12,882 nucleotides of DNA from Chloroflexota bacterium (GCA_021789355.1 JAJYJR010000101.1:1-12882); one strand, 5' to 3'; counted from the stretch's first letter, positions 1 through 6,951 are shown. Made by a program: numbers and translations. The notes: generated by a model from the sequence alone, not told the origin.

Positions 1-75
1 GATGCCCACCATCACGACGAGGCCGCCCAGCATCCATAGCCAGCCGCCGGGCCCGAGGCCGTAACCGAACATCAT
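1..75 (-). CDS. Small membrane protein, N-terminal fragment (truncated by window edge)
   Basis: The visible 25 residues begin [15 protein letters not shown] and continue into a hydrophobic stretch typical of a single membrane segment. A strong ribosome-binding site (GGAGGTG) lies a few bases upstream of the ATG at 75. The start overlaps the stop of the copper ATPase gene as ATGA, so translation is probably coupled. The opening resembles that of the small SHOCT-domain protein at 4068-4298 (double Met, Gly-rich, a Trp-Leu-Trp-Met motif, then a membrane helix). By analogy it may end in a SHOCT motif, but that part is outside the window. Function is unknown. I infer an accessory role in the copper island from position alone. 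Confidence 0.7.
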   Translation of the reverse strand, partial: MMFGYGLGPGGWLWMLGGLVVMVGI

Positions 76-2261
76 GGGAACACCTCCGTGGGTTGCAGGG
101 ACGAGGGAGACGGCTGCGGCGCCAGCCGGAGCCGGCGCAGCAGCTGGGCGTTGGCGGCCACGATGATGGTCGAGGCGCTCATCGCGACCGCCCCCACCGC
201 CATCGGCAGCTCGATGCCCCAGGGGGCGAGGATCCCCGCCGCGACCGGGATCGCCACCAGGTTGTAGGCGGTCGCCCAGGCGAGGTTCTGGAGCATCTTG
301 CGGTAGGTCGCGCGCGAGAGCGCGATGGCGCCGACCACGTCGCGCGGATCGCTGCGCACGAGCACGATGCCGGCCGACTCGATCGCCACGTCGGTGCCCG
401 CGCCGATGGCGATCCCGACGTCAGCGCTGGCCAGGGCGGGCGCGTCGTTCACCCCGTCGCCCACCATGGCGACCTTCCGCCCGCCGGCCTGGAAGCGCCG
501 CACGGCCTGCGCCTTGTCGTCCGGCAGCACCTGCGCCGCCACCTCGTCGATGCCGAGACGGCGCGCCACCGCGTCCGCCACCGCCTGCGCGTCCCCGGTG
601 ATCATGGCGACCCTGAGTCCCAGCGCATGGAGGCGATGGATCGCCTCGGGCGACTCGGGCCGGATCTCGTCCTCCAGCGCGAGGGCGCCGGCGACCCGCC
701 CATCGGCGACGACGTGGAGCACGGTGCGGCCCCCGCGCGACCAGGCGTCTCCGGCCGGGTCGGGATCGAGGCCCAGGTCGGCGAGCAGGCGGGGGCCGCC
801 CACGGCGACCACCCGGCCGTCGACCGCTGCCCGGGCACCGCGCCCGGGCAGCGCCTCGAAGCCGAGCGCAGCCGCCGTCTCGATCCCGCGGGACCGCGCG
901 CCTTCGACGATCGCCCGCGCGAGCGGGTGCTCCGAGTCGGCCTCCACCGAGGCGGCCAGGCGCAGGACCTCGGCCTCGTCGGCCCCGGAGACAGCGGCCA
1001 GGGCCGGCGCTCCCTTCGTGAGGGTGCCGGTCTTGTCGAAGATGACCAGGTCGAGGTCGCGTGCCCGCTCGAGGGCGGTGCGGTTCTTGACCAGGAGGCC
1101 GTTGCGGGCGCCCAGCGAGGTGCTGATGGCGATCACGAGCGGGATCGCGAGCCCCAGGGCATGCGGGCAGGCGATGACGAGCACGGTCGCCAGGCGCACG
1201 AGCGCCCCAGCCCGGTCGCCCTCGATCCACCAGAAGGCGAAGGTGATCGCCCCGGCGGCGACCGCGACGTAGAAGAGGACCGCGGCGGCCCGATCGGCGA
1301 GCGCCTGCGCCCGCGACGCCGACGCCTGCGCCGCGGCGACCATGCGCATGATCCCCGACAGCGCCGTCGCCTCGCCGACCGCCGTTACCCGGACGCGCAG
1401 GCTGCCGCCCGCGGCCACCGTGCCCGCCACGACCGTTGCGCCGGGCTCCTTTGGGACCGGGTGCGACTCGCCCGTGATCATCGACTCGTCGACGTCGGCT
1501 GCGCCCTCGGCGACCACCCCGTCGACCGGCACCCGGGCCCCCGGACGGACGAGGACGAGGTCGTCCACGGCGAGCGCGTCGAGCGGCACCGTCTCGATGC
1601 CGGCGTCGGTCACCCGCTCGGCGGTGTCGGGCAGCAGTTCCGCCAGCGCCGTCAGGGCGCCCCGGGCCTGCGCGATCGAGCGCATCTCGAGCCAGTGCCC
1701 GAGCAGCATGATGACGATGAGCGAGGCGAGCTCCCACCAGATCTCGATGTCGAAGAGCCCGAGGGTTCCGGCCCAGCTGGTGAGGAAGGCCACCACGATC
1801 GCCAGCGAGACAAGCGTCATCATGCCGGGCCGCCGATCGGCCAGCTCCCCGCGGGCGCCGCGCAGGAAGACGAGGCCGCCGTACAGGAAGACCAGTGTGC
1901 CGAGCACGGGCGGGATGAGTTCCGAGCCCGGGAACGTCGGCGCGGCGTAGCCGAGCCAGGCCTGCGGGTCGCGGCTCCAGGCGATCACCGGGATCGTCAG
2001 CGCCAGGCTCAGCCAGAACTTGTCGCGGAACATGGCGACCGAGTGGCCGGCATGGCGATCGTGCGCCGCGTGTCCCGTGCCGGGGTGGGTGCCGGGTTCG
2101 GCCGCATGGGCACCGTGCGCCGGCGCCGCCGTCTCGTGGGGCATCTGCTCGTGGTTCATCGGTGCGTGGTTCATCGGTGCGTGGTTCGCGTGGTGCTCGA
2201 TAATACTCCCTGGGGGTATTGTCGCATGCCGGTCCACCGCGCCCGGGAGCCGGGCGCTCAT
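72..2261 (-). CDS. copB: Copper-exporting P1B-type ATPase, CopB-like (CPH type)
   Basis: ATP-driven heavy-metal pump of the inner membrane, 729 aa from this start. Residues 23-73 form a His/Met-rich tail with NHAPM repeats instead of a ferredoxin-like CxxC domain. Family landmarks run in order: TGES (263-266) in the actuator domain, the CPH metal site in a membrane helix (365-367), the phosphorylated Asp in DKTGT (D409), SEHP (443-446), MITGD (553-557), GDGVND (601-606), then Tyr-Asn (666-667) and MSAST (694-698) in the last two helices. CPH plus a His-rich N-terminus is the CopB/P1B-3 pattern, so I infer copper or silver export. The chosen ATG overlaps the CcdA-like gene's stop (ATGA) but has no clear Shine-Dalgarno. 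A CsoR-like operator lies inside the first codons, so ATGs at 2174 (700 aa) or 2159 are real alternatives. Confidence 0.93.
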   Translation of the reverse strand: MSARLPGAVDRHATIPPGSIIEHHANHAPMNHAPMNHEQMPHETAAPAHGAHAAEPGTHPGTGHAAHDRHAGHSVAMFRDKFWLSLALTIPVIAWSRDPQAWLGYAAPTFPGSELIPPVLGTLVFLYGGLVFLRGARGELADRRPGMMTLVSLAIVVAFLTSWAGTLGLFDIEIWWELASLIVIMLLGHWLEMRSIAQARGALTALAELLPDTAERVTDAGIETVPLDALAVDDLVLVRPGARVPVDGVVAEGAADVDESMITGESHPVPKEPGATVVAGTVAAGGSLRVRVTAVGEATALSGIMRMVAAAQASASRAQALADRAAAVLFYVAVAAGAITFAFWWIEGDRAGALVRLATVLVIACPHALGLAIPLVIAISTSLGARNGLLVKNRTALERARDLDLVIFDKTGTLTKGAPALAAVSGADEAEVLRLAASVEADSEHPLARAIVEGARSRGIETAAALGFEALPGRGARAAVDGRVVAVGGPRLLADLGLDPDPAGDAWSRGGRTVLHVVADGRVAGALALEDEIRPESPEAIHRLHALGLRVAMITGDAQAVADAVARRLGIDEVAAQVLPDDKAQAVRRFQAGGRKVAMVGDGVNDAPALASADVGIAIGAGTDVAIESAGIVLVRSDPRDVVGAIALSRATYRKMLQNLAWATAYNLVAIPVAAGILAPWGIELPMAVGAVAMSASTIIVAANAQLLRRLRLAPQPSPSSLQPTEVFP
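2151..2187. repeat. 15-bp tandem repeat encoding the NHAPM motif
   Basis: The plus-strand unit GTGGTTCATCGGTGC occurs at 2151-2165 and 2166-2180, followed by a partial third copy (GTGGTTC). On the coding strand it gives Asn-His-Ala-Pro-Met repeats in the metal-binding tail of the ATPase. Being a multiple of three, copy-number change would add or remove His/Met ligands without a frameshift. Confidence 0.9.
2202..2220 (-). promoter_or_regulatory. CsoR-type copper operator with overlapping -10
   Basis: AATACTCCCTGGGGGTATT is a 19-bp palindrome about a central T, with one mismatch in nine arm positions. The AT-flanked C-run/G-run layout matches operators described for the Cu(I)-responsive repressor CsoR. 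On the minus strand TATTAT (2200-2205) overlaps one arm and could serve as a -10. No convincing -35 is seen 16-18 bp upstream. The site lies within the first 20 codons of the longest plausible ATPase reading frame, 28 bp upstream of the next in-frame ATG (2174). No csoR gene is in the window, so the regulator would act in trans. Confidence 0.7.
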
Positions 2262-3217
2262 GTGCCCAGCGAGAGCAGGAGCCCGAAGCTCATCGCCACC
2301 ACGCCGAGCGCCAGCACGGTCTTCACGACGGCCCCGTTGCGCCGGTTCCAACGCCCGAGGTTGCCCAGCACCCGCCGGTTCGAGACCAGCAGCAGGAAGA
2401 GGAGCAGGGGCAGGATGAAGGCGATGTTGTAGAGGACGAGCAGCGCGAGGCCCACCGGGCCGCCGCCCGAGGCGTGGAGCACCGCGATCACGTCGAGGTA
2501 GATGGCGCCCGAGCACGGCACGGTGCAGATGCCGACGAGGACGCCCGCCAGCAGCATGCCGGCCAGGCCGCCGCGCTGCATGGCCTTGTTCATCCAGCCG
2601 TGGGTGCCCGACGGCGCGGCCATCGTGGGCCCCCAGCCCGGGAAGAAGACGTCCTTCAGCATCCACACCGCCATGAGGAGCGCGAGCACCGCGGCGACGC
2701 GCGCCACGATGTGGTCCTGCCCCAGCCAGGCGAGGAAGCCGAAGAGCCCCAGGCCGATCAGGAAGTAGGTGATGACCACCGCCCCGACGTAGAGCGATCC
2801 CGCGCCCAGCAGCGTGCGCCGGGCCGACGCCGTCGGCGTCCCCTCGGCGGTGACGGCGTTGACCAGGGTGAGCGTGTAGGTCGCGAAGAGGACGAGCAGG
2901 GCGAAGGCACAGGGGTTGAACCCGTCGGCGACGCCACTGGCGATCACCACCGGCGCCGTCAGTCCCCCGAACTTCGCGGTCTCGAACGGCACGAGCGCGA
3001 CCGTGGCGAGCGAGAGCAGGCCAGCCGCGCCGAGTCCCGCGAACAGGGCGAGCGCGGTGCGCGGCAGGCCGGTACCTGCGACGAGGGTCACCCAGGGCGC
3101 CGTCGGGGCGGCCCCGGCCGGTGTGACCCCGGCCGGTGTGACCCCGACCGGTGTGGCCTCGTGGGAGCTGCGGCGACTCTCGGGCCTGACCGCCCGTGGG
3201 TCGTGGCAGTGGGACAT
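2258..3217 (-). CDS. CcdA/DsbD-like transmembrane thiol-electron transporter
   Basis: A polytopic membrane protein of 319 aa resembling the cytochrome c biogenesis/DsbD membrane domain, which moves reducing equivalents from cytoplasmic thioredoxin to outward-facing thiol proteins. The family's paired cysteines are visible: GVADGFNPCAF (C103) in an early helix and CTVPCSG (C231, C235) in a later one, with hydrophobic helices between and after. The N-terminus carries a small Cys/His cluster (MSHCHD) and a TPAGV repeat before the first membrane segment. The upstream cupredoxin gene ends TGA immediately before GTG-ATG. I chose the ATG at 3217; the GTG at 3220 adds one residue. Its stop overlaps the ATPase ATG. 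Next to a cysteine-bearing cupredoxin, it may keep that partner reduced, which is an inference. Confidence 0.85.
   Translation of the reverse strand: MSHCHDPRAVRPESRRSSHEATPVGVTPAGVTPAGAAPTAPWVTLVAGTGLPRTALALFAGLGAAGLLSLATVALVPFETAKFGGLTAPVVIASGVADGFNPCAFALLVLFATYTLTLVNAVTAEGTPTASARRTLLGAGSLYVGAVVITYFLIGLGLFGFLAWLGQDHIVARVAAVLALLMAVWMLKDVFFPGWGPTMAAPSGTHGWMNKAMQRGGLAGMLLAGVLVGICTVPCSGAIYLDVIAVLHASGGGPVGLALLVLYNIAFILPLLLFLLLVSNRRVLGNLGRWNRRNGAVVKTVLALGVVAMSFGLLLSLGT
3112..3156. repeat. Three 15-bp tandem repeats in the CcdA-like gene
   Basis: Plus-strand CCCCGGCCGGTGTGA occurs at 3112-3126 and 3127-3141, with a third copy at 3142-3156 differing at two bases. It encodes Thr-Pro-Ala-Gly-Val-type repeats in the N-terminal linker ahead of the first membrane helix. 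The repeat is in frame, so expansion or contraction only changes linker length. Confidence 0.9.
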
Positions 3218-3220
3218 CAC

Positions 3221-3730
3221 TCAGGCCGCCACGTGCAGTGTGCCGTGCATGTCGGGCGAGTCCCTGCCGCCGCAGCACGAGTCGCACCAGAAGTCGTAGT
3301 CGCCGGGCGTGGCCGGCGCCGTGAGGGTGATCGTCTCGCGCGACTCGGCCGGCAGCGCGTAGCGCACGCCGAGCGCGTCCGAGACGAGGGTGTGGACGCC
3401 ACCCTGCAGGTGCATCGCGGCGTCAGTGTTCCACCAGTCGAGCGTGATCGTCTGCCCGGGCTTCGCGTCGATGGTCGCGGGATCGAAGCCCGCCATGCTG
3501 ATCCGCACCGGGATCGCGCCGGCGACGTGCGTCTGGCCGCGCTGGCCCAGGAAGACGGACGCCGCCAGGTAGGTCCCCGCGCCAAGAACGAGGACGGCGA
3601 TCAGCCCGAAGGCGGCGATGCGGGGCAGGAGGTCGCGACGGCGCCGGCGCGCGCCGGCCTGCAGACGCTCTTCCTCCTGCTGCTCGGTCAGCTCCCGCTG
3701 CTCAGCGCGGCGGGACGAACGGGTGGTCAT
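3221..3730 (-). CDS. Membrane-anchored cupredoxin-domain protein
   Basis: 169 aa. A charged, Arg/Glu-rich cytoplasmic N-terminus (1-33) is followed by one membrane helix (about 34-62). The rest is an extracytoplasmic beta-rich domain with the cupredoxin pattern: Phe-Asp-Pro near 82-84, PGQTITLDWWN (91-101), and a C-terminal WCDSCCGG...MHG segment. Candidate copper ligands are H107 or H113, C149/C152/C153, M161 and H162. Ordinary cupredoxins have one Cys followed by His and Met. Here there are three Cys and no His between the CCGG and the Met, partly recalling a CuA-like cluster. GAGGA lies about 8 nt upstream of the ATG. The gene abuts the CcdA-like gene downstream. Probably a periplasmic-side copper carrier or electron-transfer protein; the exact metal site is uncertain. 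Confidence 0.8.
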   Translation of the reverse strand: MTTRSSRRAEQRELTEQQEEERLQAGARRRRRDLLPRIAAFGLIAVLVLGAGTYLAASVFLGQRGQTHVAGAIPVRISMAGFDPATIDAKPGQTITLDWWNTDAAMHLQGGVHTLVSDALGVRYALPAESRETITLTAPATPGDYDFWCDSCCGGRDSPDMHGTLHVAA

Positions 3731-3777
3731 GGTCGGTCCTCAGGCTGCGAGTGCCGGCTCGCCGTGTGCGGCGGCGT

Positions 3778-4071
3778 CTACCGGGTTGATGGGGCAGGCG
3801 AGGCCTCTCCCGACGCCCACGAGTGCATCGCGTCATGCGCCTCGTCGCATGCCTGGAGCAGCGCCGCACGCTGGGACGGATCGATTGATCCCATCATCCC
3901 GGGGCCGGAGGTGGCCCAGCCGCCCATCATCTGGCTCCAGGGCGTCGTGGTCGCCGCGGCATTCCCGGCGGCCGGGGCGGGGCTCGCGGCGAGGGCCGAG
4001 CCGGCCGCCCCCACCGCGATCCCGAGTGCCAGACCTGCGCCCAGCAGCAGTCCGCTTCGTGTGCGTGTCAT
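3778..4071 (-). CDS. Small secreted Met/His-containing protein, putative copper binder
   Basis: 97 aa with a clear signal peptide: basic MTRTR, a hydrophobic core, and a probable cleavage site after Ala-Leu-Ala at 26-28. The mature part has Ala/Pro/Thr-rich low complexity, then MMGG (48-51) and GMMG (58-61), and finally a probable helix with Cys75, His79, Met82 and His83. Met pairs plus C-x3-H-x2-MH suggest Cu(I) or Ag(I) binding, but I do not recognise a named family. The start has GGAGAAGGAG just upstream and overlaps the SHOCT gene's stop as ATGA. A longer in-frame version from 4326 would read antisense-like sequence through the SHOCT gene and is rejected. The 47-bp gap after it holds the cupredoxin ribosome-binding site. 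Confidence 0.75.
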   Translation of the reverse strand: MTRTRSGLLLGAGLALGIAVGAAGSALAASPAPAAGNAAATTTPWSQMMGGWATSGPGMMGSIDPSQRAALLQACDEAHDAMHSWASGEASPAPSTR

Positions 4072-4298
4072 GGATGTGTCTCCTTCTCCGTGTGCAGCAC
4101 GCGTCGTGCCTGCTCGAATTCGACCTCGGTGATCTCCCCGCGGGCGAACCGGGCGCGCAGGATCGCGTCTGGGTCGTCCGTCCAGGTGGAGCGCTCGCCG
4201 CCCCGCACGAGCAGCCAGACCATCGCGAGGAGCGCGACGACCCACACGCCCATCCAGAGCCAGGCGCCGAGCGTCATGTCGCCCCAGGCCGTCATCAT
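4068..4298 (-). CDS. Small membrane protein with C-terminal SHOCT domain
   Basis: 76 aa. A Trp/Met-rich membrane helix spans about residues 10-31 (WLWMGVWVVALLAMVWLLV). After a short linker comes a SHOCT motif at about 42-68 (DPDAILRARFARGEITEVEF), the short helical module often found at the C-terminus of small membrane proteins. TGGAGG lies about 8 nt before the double ATG (4298 and 4295). It is the first gene after the kinase, separated by about 105 bp that hold a candidate promoter and regulator site. Its stop overlaps the next start. SHOCT is thought to mediate oligomerisation; no enzymatic role is expected. Similar small proteins are common near copper genes, but the role is unknown. Confidence 0.85.
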   Translation of the reverse strand: MMTAWGDMTLGAWLWMGVWVVALLAMVWLLVRGGERSTWTDDPDAILRARFARGEITEVEFEQARRVLHTEKETHP

Positions 4299-4342
4299 GG
4301 CCGTGCCTCCAGTGCTCGCCGCTCATCCGAGCGACATGTCCG

Positions 4343-4370
4343 AGGCTAGGGGCGACGGGTCAGGAATCCA
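4343..4370 (-). promoter_or_regulatory. Candidate promoter for the SHOCT-to-copB operon
   Basis: On the minus strand TAGCCT (4343-4348) fits a TAnnnT -10. TGGATT (4365-4370) lies 16 bp upstream as a weak -35. Transcription would start near 4336, giving a leader of about 38 nt before the SHOCT gene. The -35 is poor, as expected for an activator-dependent promoter. This is a tentative call. Confidence 0.35.
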
Positions 4371-4391
4371 TGGAGGCCGGGTCTGGCCTTC

Positions 4392-4408
4392 CTCAAGATC
4401 CGCTCAAG
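4392..4408 (-). promoter_or_regulatory. Direct repeat with 11-bp period, candidate response-regulator site
   Basis: CTTGAG-N5-CTTGAG on the minus strand gives two hexamers exactly one helical turn apart, the arrangement bound by OmpR/PhoB-family dimers. It overlaps the kinase stop codon (4404-4406). It would sit about 56-72 bp upstream of the proposed start of the SHOCT operon, a usual activator position. The cognate regulator is probably the one encoded at 5498-6202. Confidence 0.5.
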
Positions 4409-5498
4409 CGGCGGGCAGCTCGACCGCGAACGTGGCGCCCCGGCCGGGGCCGTCGGACTCCGCCCACACGCGCCCCTCCATGGCCTGCGCCAGGGCGTGC
4501 GTGATGGCGAGCCCGATGCCCGAGCCGCCGAGTGCGCGCGACCGCGAGGGGTCCACCCGGTAGAAGCGCTCGAAGACCGACGCGCGCTGCTCCGCTGTCA
4601 GGCCGGGCCCCTGGTCGCGCACCGCCAGTACCACGCCCCGCGTCGAGCGCGTGCCGGTAACCCGGACCGCCGTGCCGTCGGCCGTGTAGCGCAGGGCGTT
4701 CGAGAGGTAGTTGTCGAGGATCTCGGCGAGGCGACCGCGGTCGGCGCGCACCAGGAGGCCGTCCGGCACCTCGAGCTCGAGCGCGAGGCCGCGCGCCGCG
4801 GCCTGCGGGCCGAAGCGCTCGACCACCTCACGCGCGAGCGTCGCGGCGTCGAACGCCTCGATCGCCAGGGGCAGCTGGCGCGCCTCCGCCCGCCACAGTT
4901 CCTGCAGGTCGGTGACGAGGCGGGTCAGGCGCGCCGTCTCCCCGCGCAGGAGGCGCCAGGTTTCGGGGCCCGCCGCCACGACCCCGTCCTCGAGTCCTTC
5001 GAGGTAGCCGTCGATGGTCGTCAGCGGTGTGCGTAGCTCGTGGGCCACGTCGCCCACCAGCTCGAGGCGGCGCCGCTCCGTCGCCTCGAGCGAACCCGCC
5101 ATCGCGTTGAACGAGGTGCCCAGCCCGGCGATCTCGTCGGTCCCGGACGCGGGCACGCGCTCCGCGTAGTGGCCCCGCGCGATGCGGCCGGCGGCGGCCG
5201 CCAGACGAGCGACAGGCCGGGCGATTGCCGAGGAGAGCGCGAGGCTCACGACGAGCGAGGTCACGACCGCGATCAGCCCGGCCGCGAGCAGGGCGTTGCG
5301 GACCGCGTCGTCGAAGGCCACCTTGGTCGCCGCGTCCATCGCGGCGCCCATCATGTCGCCCGCGGGATGGCCCATCGCCTGGGCGAAGTACCCGGGGCCG
5401 ACCAGGCTGACCGCCACCACCACGGTGCCGAGGACGGCGCCCGCGACGACGAGGTTGGCGAGCAGCAGGCGGCCGCGCAACCCGCCCGGCAGCCGCAT
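4404..5498 (-). CDS. Sensor histidine kinase of a two-component system
   Basis: 364 aa, a membrane-bound kinase expected to phosphorylate the adjacent regulator. TM1 is about 12-33 and TM2 about 69-90. They flank a short periplasmic loop of about 35 residues containing AMGHPAGDMMGAAMD (41-55), which carries four Met and one His and could bind Cu(I) or Ag(I). A HAMP domain (about 91-142) follows. The H-box is DVAHELRTPLT (H153), the N-box LDNYLSNALRYT (N267), G1 RDQGPGL, the F-box FERFYRVD and G2 GGSGIGLAI, so all catalytic boxes are intact. The ATG overlaps the regulator stop (TGATG). Metal sensing is inferred from the loop and the downstream genes. Confidence 0.95.
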   Translation of the reverse strand: MRLPGGLRGRLLLANLVVAGAVLGTVVVAVSLVGPGYFAQAMGHPAGDMMGAAMDAATKVAFDDAVRNALLAAGLIAVVTSLVVSLALSSAIARPVARLAAAAGRIARGHYAERVPASGTDEIAGLGTSFNAMAGSLEATERRRLELVGDVAHELRTPLTTIDGYLEGLEDGVVAAGPETWRLLRGETARLTRLVTDLQELWRAEARQLPLAIEAFDAATLAREVVERFGPQAAARGLALELEVPDGLLVRADRGRLAEILDNYLSNALRYTADGTAVRVTGTRSTRGVVLAVRDQGPGLTAEQRASVFERFYRVDPSRSRALGGSGIGLAITHALAQAMEGRVWAESDGPGRGATFAVELPAA

Positions 5499-6202
5499 CA
5501 GCGGGTCACCAGCCGGTATCCCACGCCGCGCACGGTCTCCACGAACCGGGGGTGTTCCGGGTCGTCACCGAGCTTGCGCCGCAGGTTGGCCACGTGCACG
5601 TCGACGAGGTGGTCGTCGCCCACGAAGTCGGAGCCCCAGATCCGGTCGAGCAGGGACGCCCGCCCCAGGACGACGCCCGGGTCCCGGACAAGCGCGGCGA
5701 GAATCTCGAACTCGGTGGCCGTCAGCTCGACCGGCGTGCCGTCGACCCGCACCTCGTGGCGCGCCTCGTCGAGTGAGAGTGCCGCAGGCGAGACCGCGGC
5801 CGCAACCGACGTTCTCGGGCGGCGCAGCAACGCCTTGACGCGCGCGACCAGCTCGCGCGGGCTGAACGGCTTGACCAGGTAGTCGTCGGCGCCGACCGAC
5901 AGTCCGACCACCCGGTCGATCTCCTCCCCGCGCGCCGTGAGCATCAGCACGTAGGCGTCCGAGAAGATGCGCAGCTGCCGGCACACCTCGACCCCGTCGA
6001 GCCCGGGCAGCATGACGTCGAGCACGAGCACGTCAGGCGACGCGGAGCGAGCCAGCTCGAGGCCCCGCGGCCCGTCCGCTGCGGAGAGCACCTCGAACCC
6101 CTCCCGTTCGAGGTACCCACGGACGAGGTCCACGATGGGGGGCTCGTCGTCCACGACGAGAACGCGCGGGGAGCGCGCTGATGCGGCCGGGTTCGTCTGC
6201 AT
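5498..6202 (-). CDS. OmpR/PhoB-family response regulator
   Basis: 234 aa from the ATG at 6202. The receiver domain has the acidic pair D18/D19 (VVDDE), phosphoacceptor D62 (VLDVMLPGLDG), switch T89 (LTARG) and K111 (LVKPF). The C-terminal winged-helix domain has the family's ELTATEFEILAAL opening and ends RRKLGDDPEHPRFVETVRGVGYRL. A GTG at 6217 would add five residues, and neither start has a strong Shine-Dalgarno. The gene is translationally coupled to the kinase. Its expected target is a tandem repeat with 11-bp spacing, and such a repeat is found right after the kinase gene. Control of the copper operon is the simplest reading. Confidence 0.95.
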   Translation of the reverse strand: MQTNPAASARSPRVLVVDDEPPIVDLVRGYLEREGFEVLSAADGPRGLELARSASPDVLVLDVMLPGLDGVEVCRQLRIFSDAYVLMLTARGEEIDRVVGLSVGADDYLVKPFSPRELVARVKALLRRPRTSVAAAVSPAALSLDEARHEVRVDGTPVELTATEFEILAALVRDPGVVLGRASLLDRIWGSDFVGDDHLVDVHVANLRRKLGDDPEHPRFVETVRGVGYRLVTR

Positions 6203-6240
6203 GCGGACATGGTCCACCAGCGCGCCAGATCTGGAAACCG

Positions 6241-6257
6241 CCCCCGTCCGGAGGGGG
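6241..6257 (-). terminator. Weak hairpin between upp and the response regulator
   Basis: CCCCC (6241-6245) can pair with GGGGG (6253-6257) across a 7-nt loop just after the upp stop. Only a TTT follows on the minus strand. It could attenuate readthrough from upp into the regulator gene, but the stem is short and there is no real U-tract. Confidence 0.25.
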
Positions 6258-6261
6258 TCCG

Positions 6262-6951
6262 TCAGTCGCTTTGACCCGTCCCGAACTGCCGGTCACCGGC
6301 GTCGCCCAGGCCCGGCAGGATGTAGCCGCGCTCGTTGAGCTGCCGGTCCACGCCGGCGCAATAGATCGCGACGTCGGGGTGCGCCGAGGTGACCGCGCGG
6401 ATCCCCTCGGGGGCCGCGATCAGGTTCACCAGCTTGATGCGCACCGCGCCCCAGCGTTTGAGCACCTCGATGGCGGCCGTCGCCGAGCCCCCGGTCGCCA
6501 GCATCGGGTCGAGGATCAGGCACAGGTCGACCGTGGCCGAGTCGGGGAGCTTGTTGTAGTACTCCACCGGCCGCAGCGTCCGTTCGTCGCGGAACAGGCC
6601 GAGATGCCACACCTGGGCGGTGGGCATCAGCTCGAGCATCGCGTCGAGCATCCCGAGGCCCGCGCGCAGGATCGGCACCAGGCCGATCCGGTCGGCCAGC
6701 ACGGCGCCCACCGTCTCCTCCATCGGCGTGACGACCGGCACGTCGCGGAGCCGTGCGTCCGCAAGCGCCTCGTACCCCACCAGCCAGCTGATCTCCCGGA
6801 CCAGCTCCCGGAACTTCTTCGGTTCGGTGCGCTGGTCACGCAGGAGCGCGAGCTTGTGGAGGATGGCGGGATGGTGCGACACGTGGACCGTCGGCGGGAG
6901 CCACCCGAGGTCGGCTGCGACGGGAGAGTGGGCGGAATCTGCCACGCGCAT
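6262..6951 (-). CDS. upp: Uracil phosphoribosyltransferase
   Basis: 229 aa cytosolic salvage enzyme converting uracil and PRPP to UMP. Family marks include [16 protein letters not shown] (24-39), MEETVGAVL (77-85), RAGLGM (96-101), the PRPP loop [11 protein letters not shown] (147-157) and the uracil-binding end [16 protein letters not shown] (210-225). It carries about 20 more N-terminal residues than typical members, which start close to the V-x-H-P motif. An in-frame GTG at codon 24 is therefore an alternative start. For the ATG at 6951 an AGGAG lies only 1 nt upstream, an unusually short spacing. The gene faces away from the asparaginase gene and lies upstream of the regulator on the same strand. 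Confidence 0.97.
   Translation of the reverse strand: MRVADSAHSPVAADLGWLPPTVHVSHHPAILHKLALLRDQRTEPKKFRELVREISWLVGYEALADARLRDVPVVTPMEETVGAVLADRIGLVPILRAGLGMLDAMLELMPTAQVWHLGLFRDERTLRPVEYYNKLPDSATVDLCLILDPMLATGGSATAAIEVLKRWGAVRIKLVNLIAAPEGIRAVTSAHPDVAIYCAGVDRQLNERGYILPGLGDAGDRQFGTGQSD

Noticed and set aside
93..2432. Long plus-strand open frame (779 codons) opposite the copper ATPase gene
   Set aside because: Its translation is Arg/Gly/Asp/His-rich low complexity with no domain, as expected for the antisense of a GC-rich gene. The minus strand has every P-type ATPase motif.
2262..3287. Possible N-terminal extension of the ATPase to 1071 aa (start at 3287)
   Set aside because: The added part lies wholly over the CcdA-like gene in another frame and is Arg/Gly-rich. 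The ATPase homology begins after 2261.
2219..4132. Plus-strand open frame of 637 codons across the cupredoxin and CcdA-like genes
   Set aside because: It spans several well-supported minus-strand genes and encodes compositionally biased sequence without recognisable motifs.
4072..4326. N-terminal extension of the 97-aa secreted protein to 182 aa
   Set aside because: It overlaps the SHOCT gene out of frame, while the signal peptide and ribosome-binding site support the start at 4071.
4333..4340. GACATGTC palindrome upstream of the SHOCT gene as an operator
   Set aside because: An isolated 8-bp palindrome is expected by chance and does not match a regulator motif I know.
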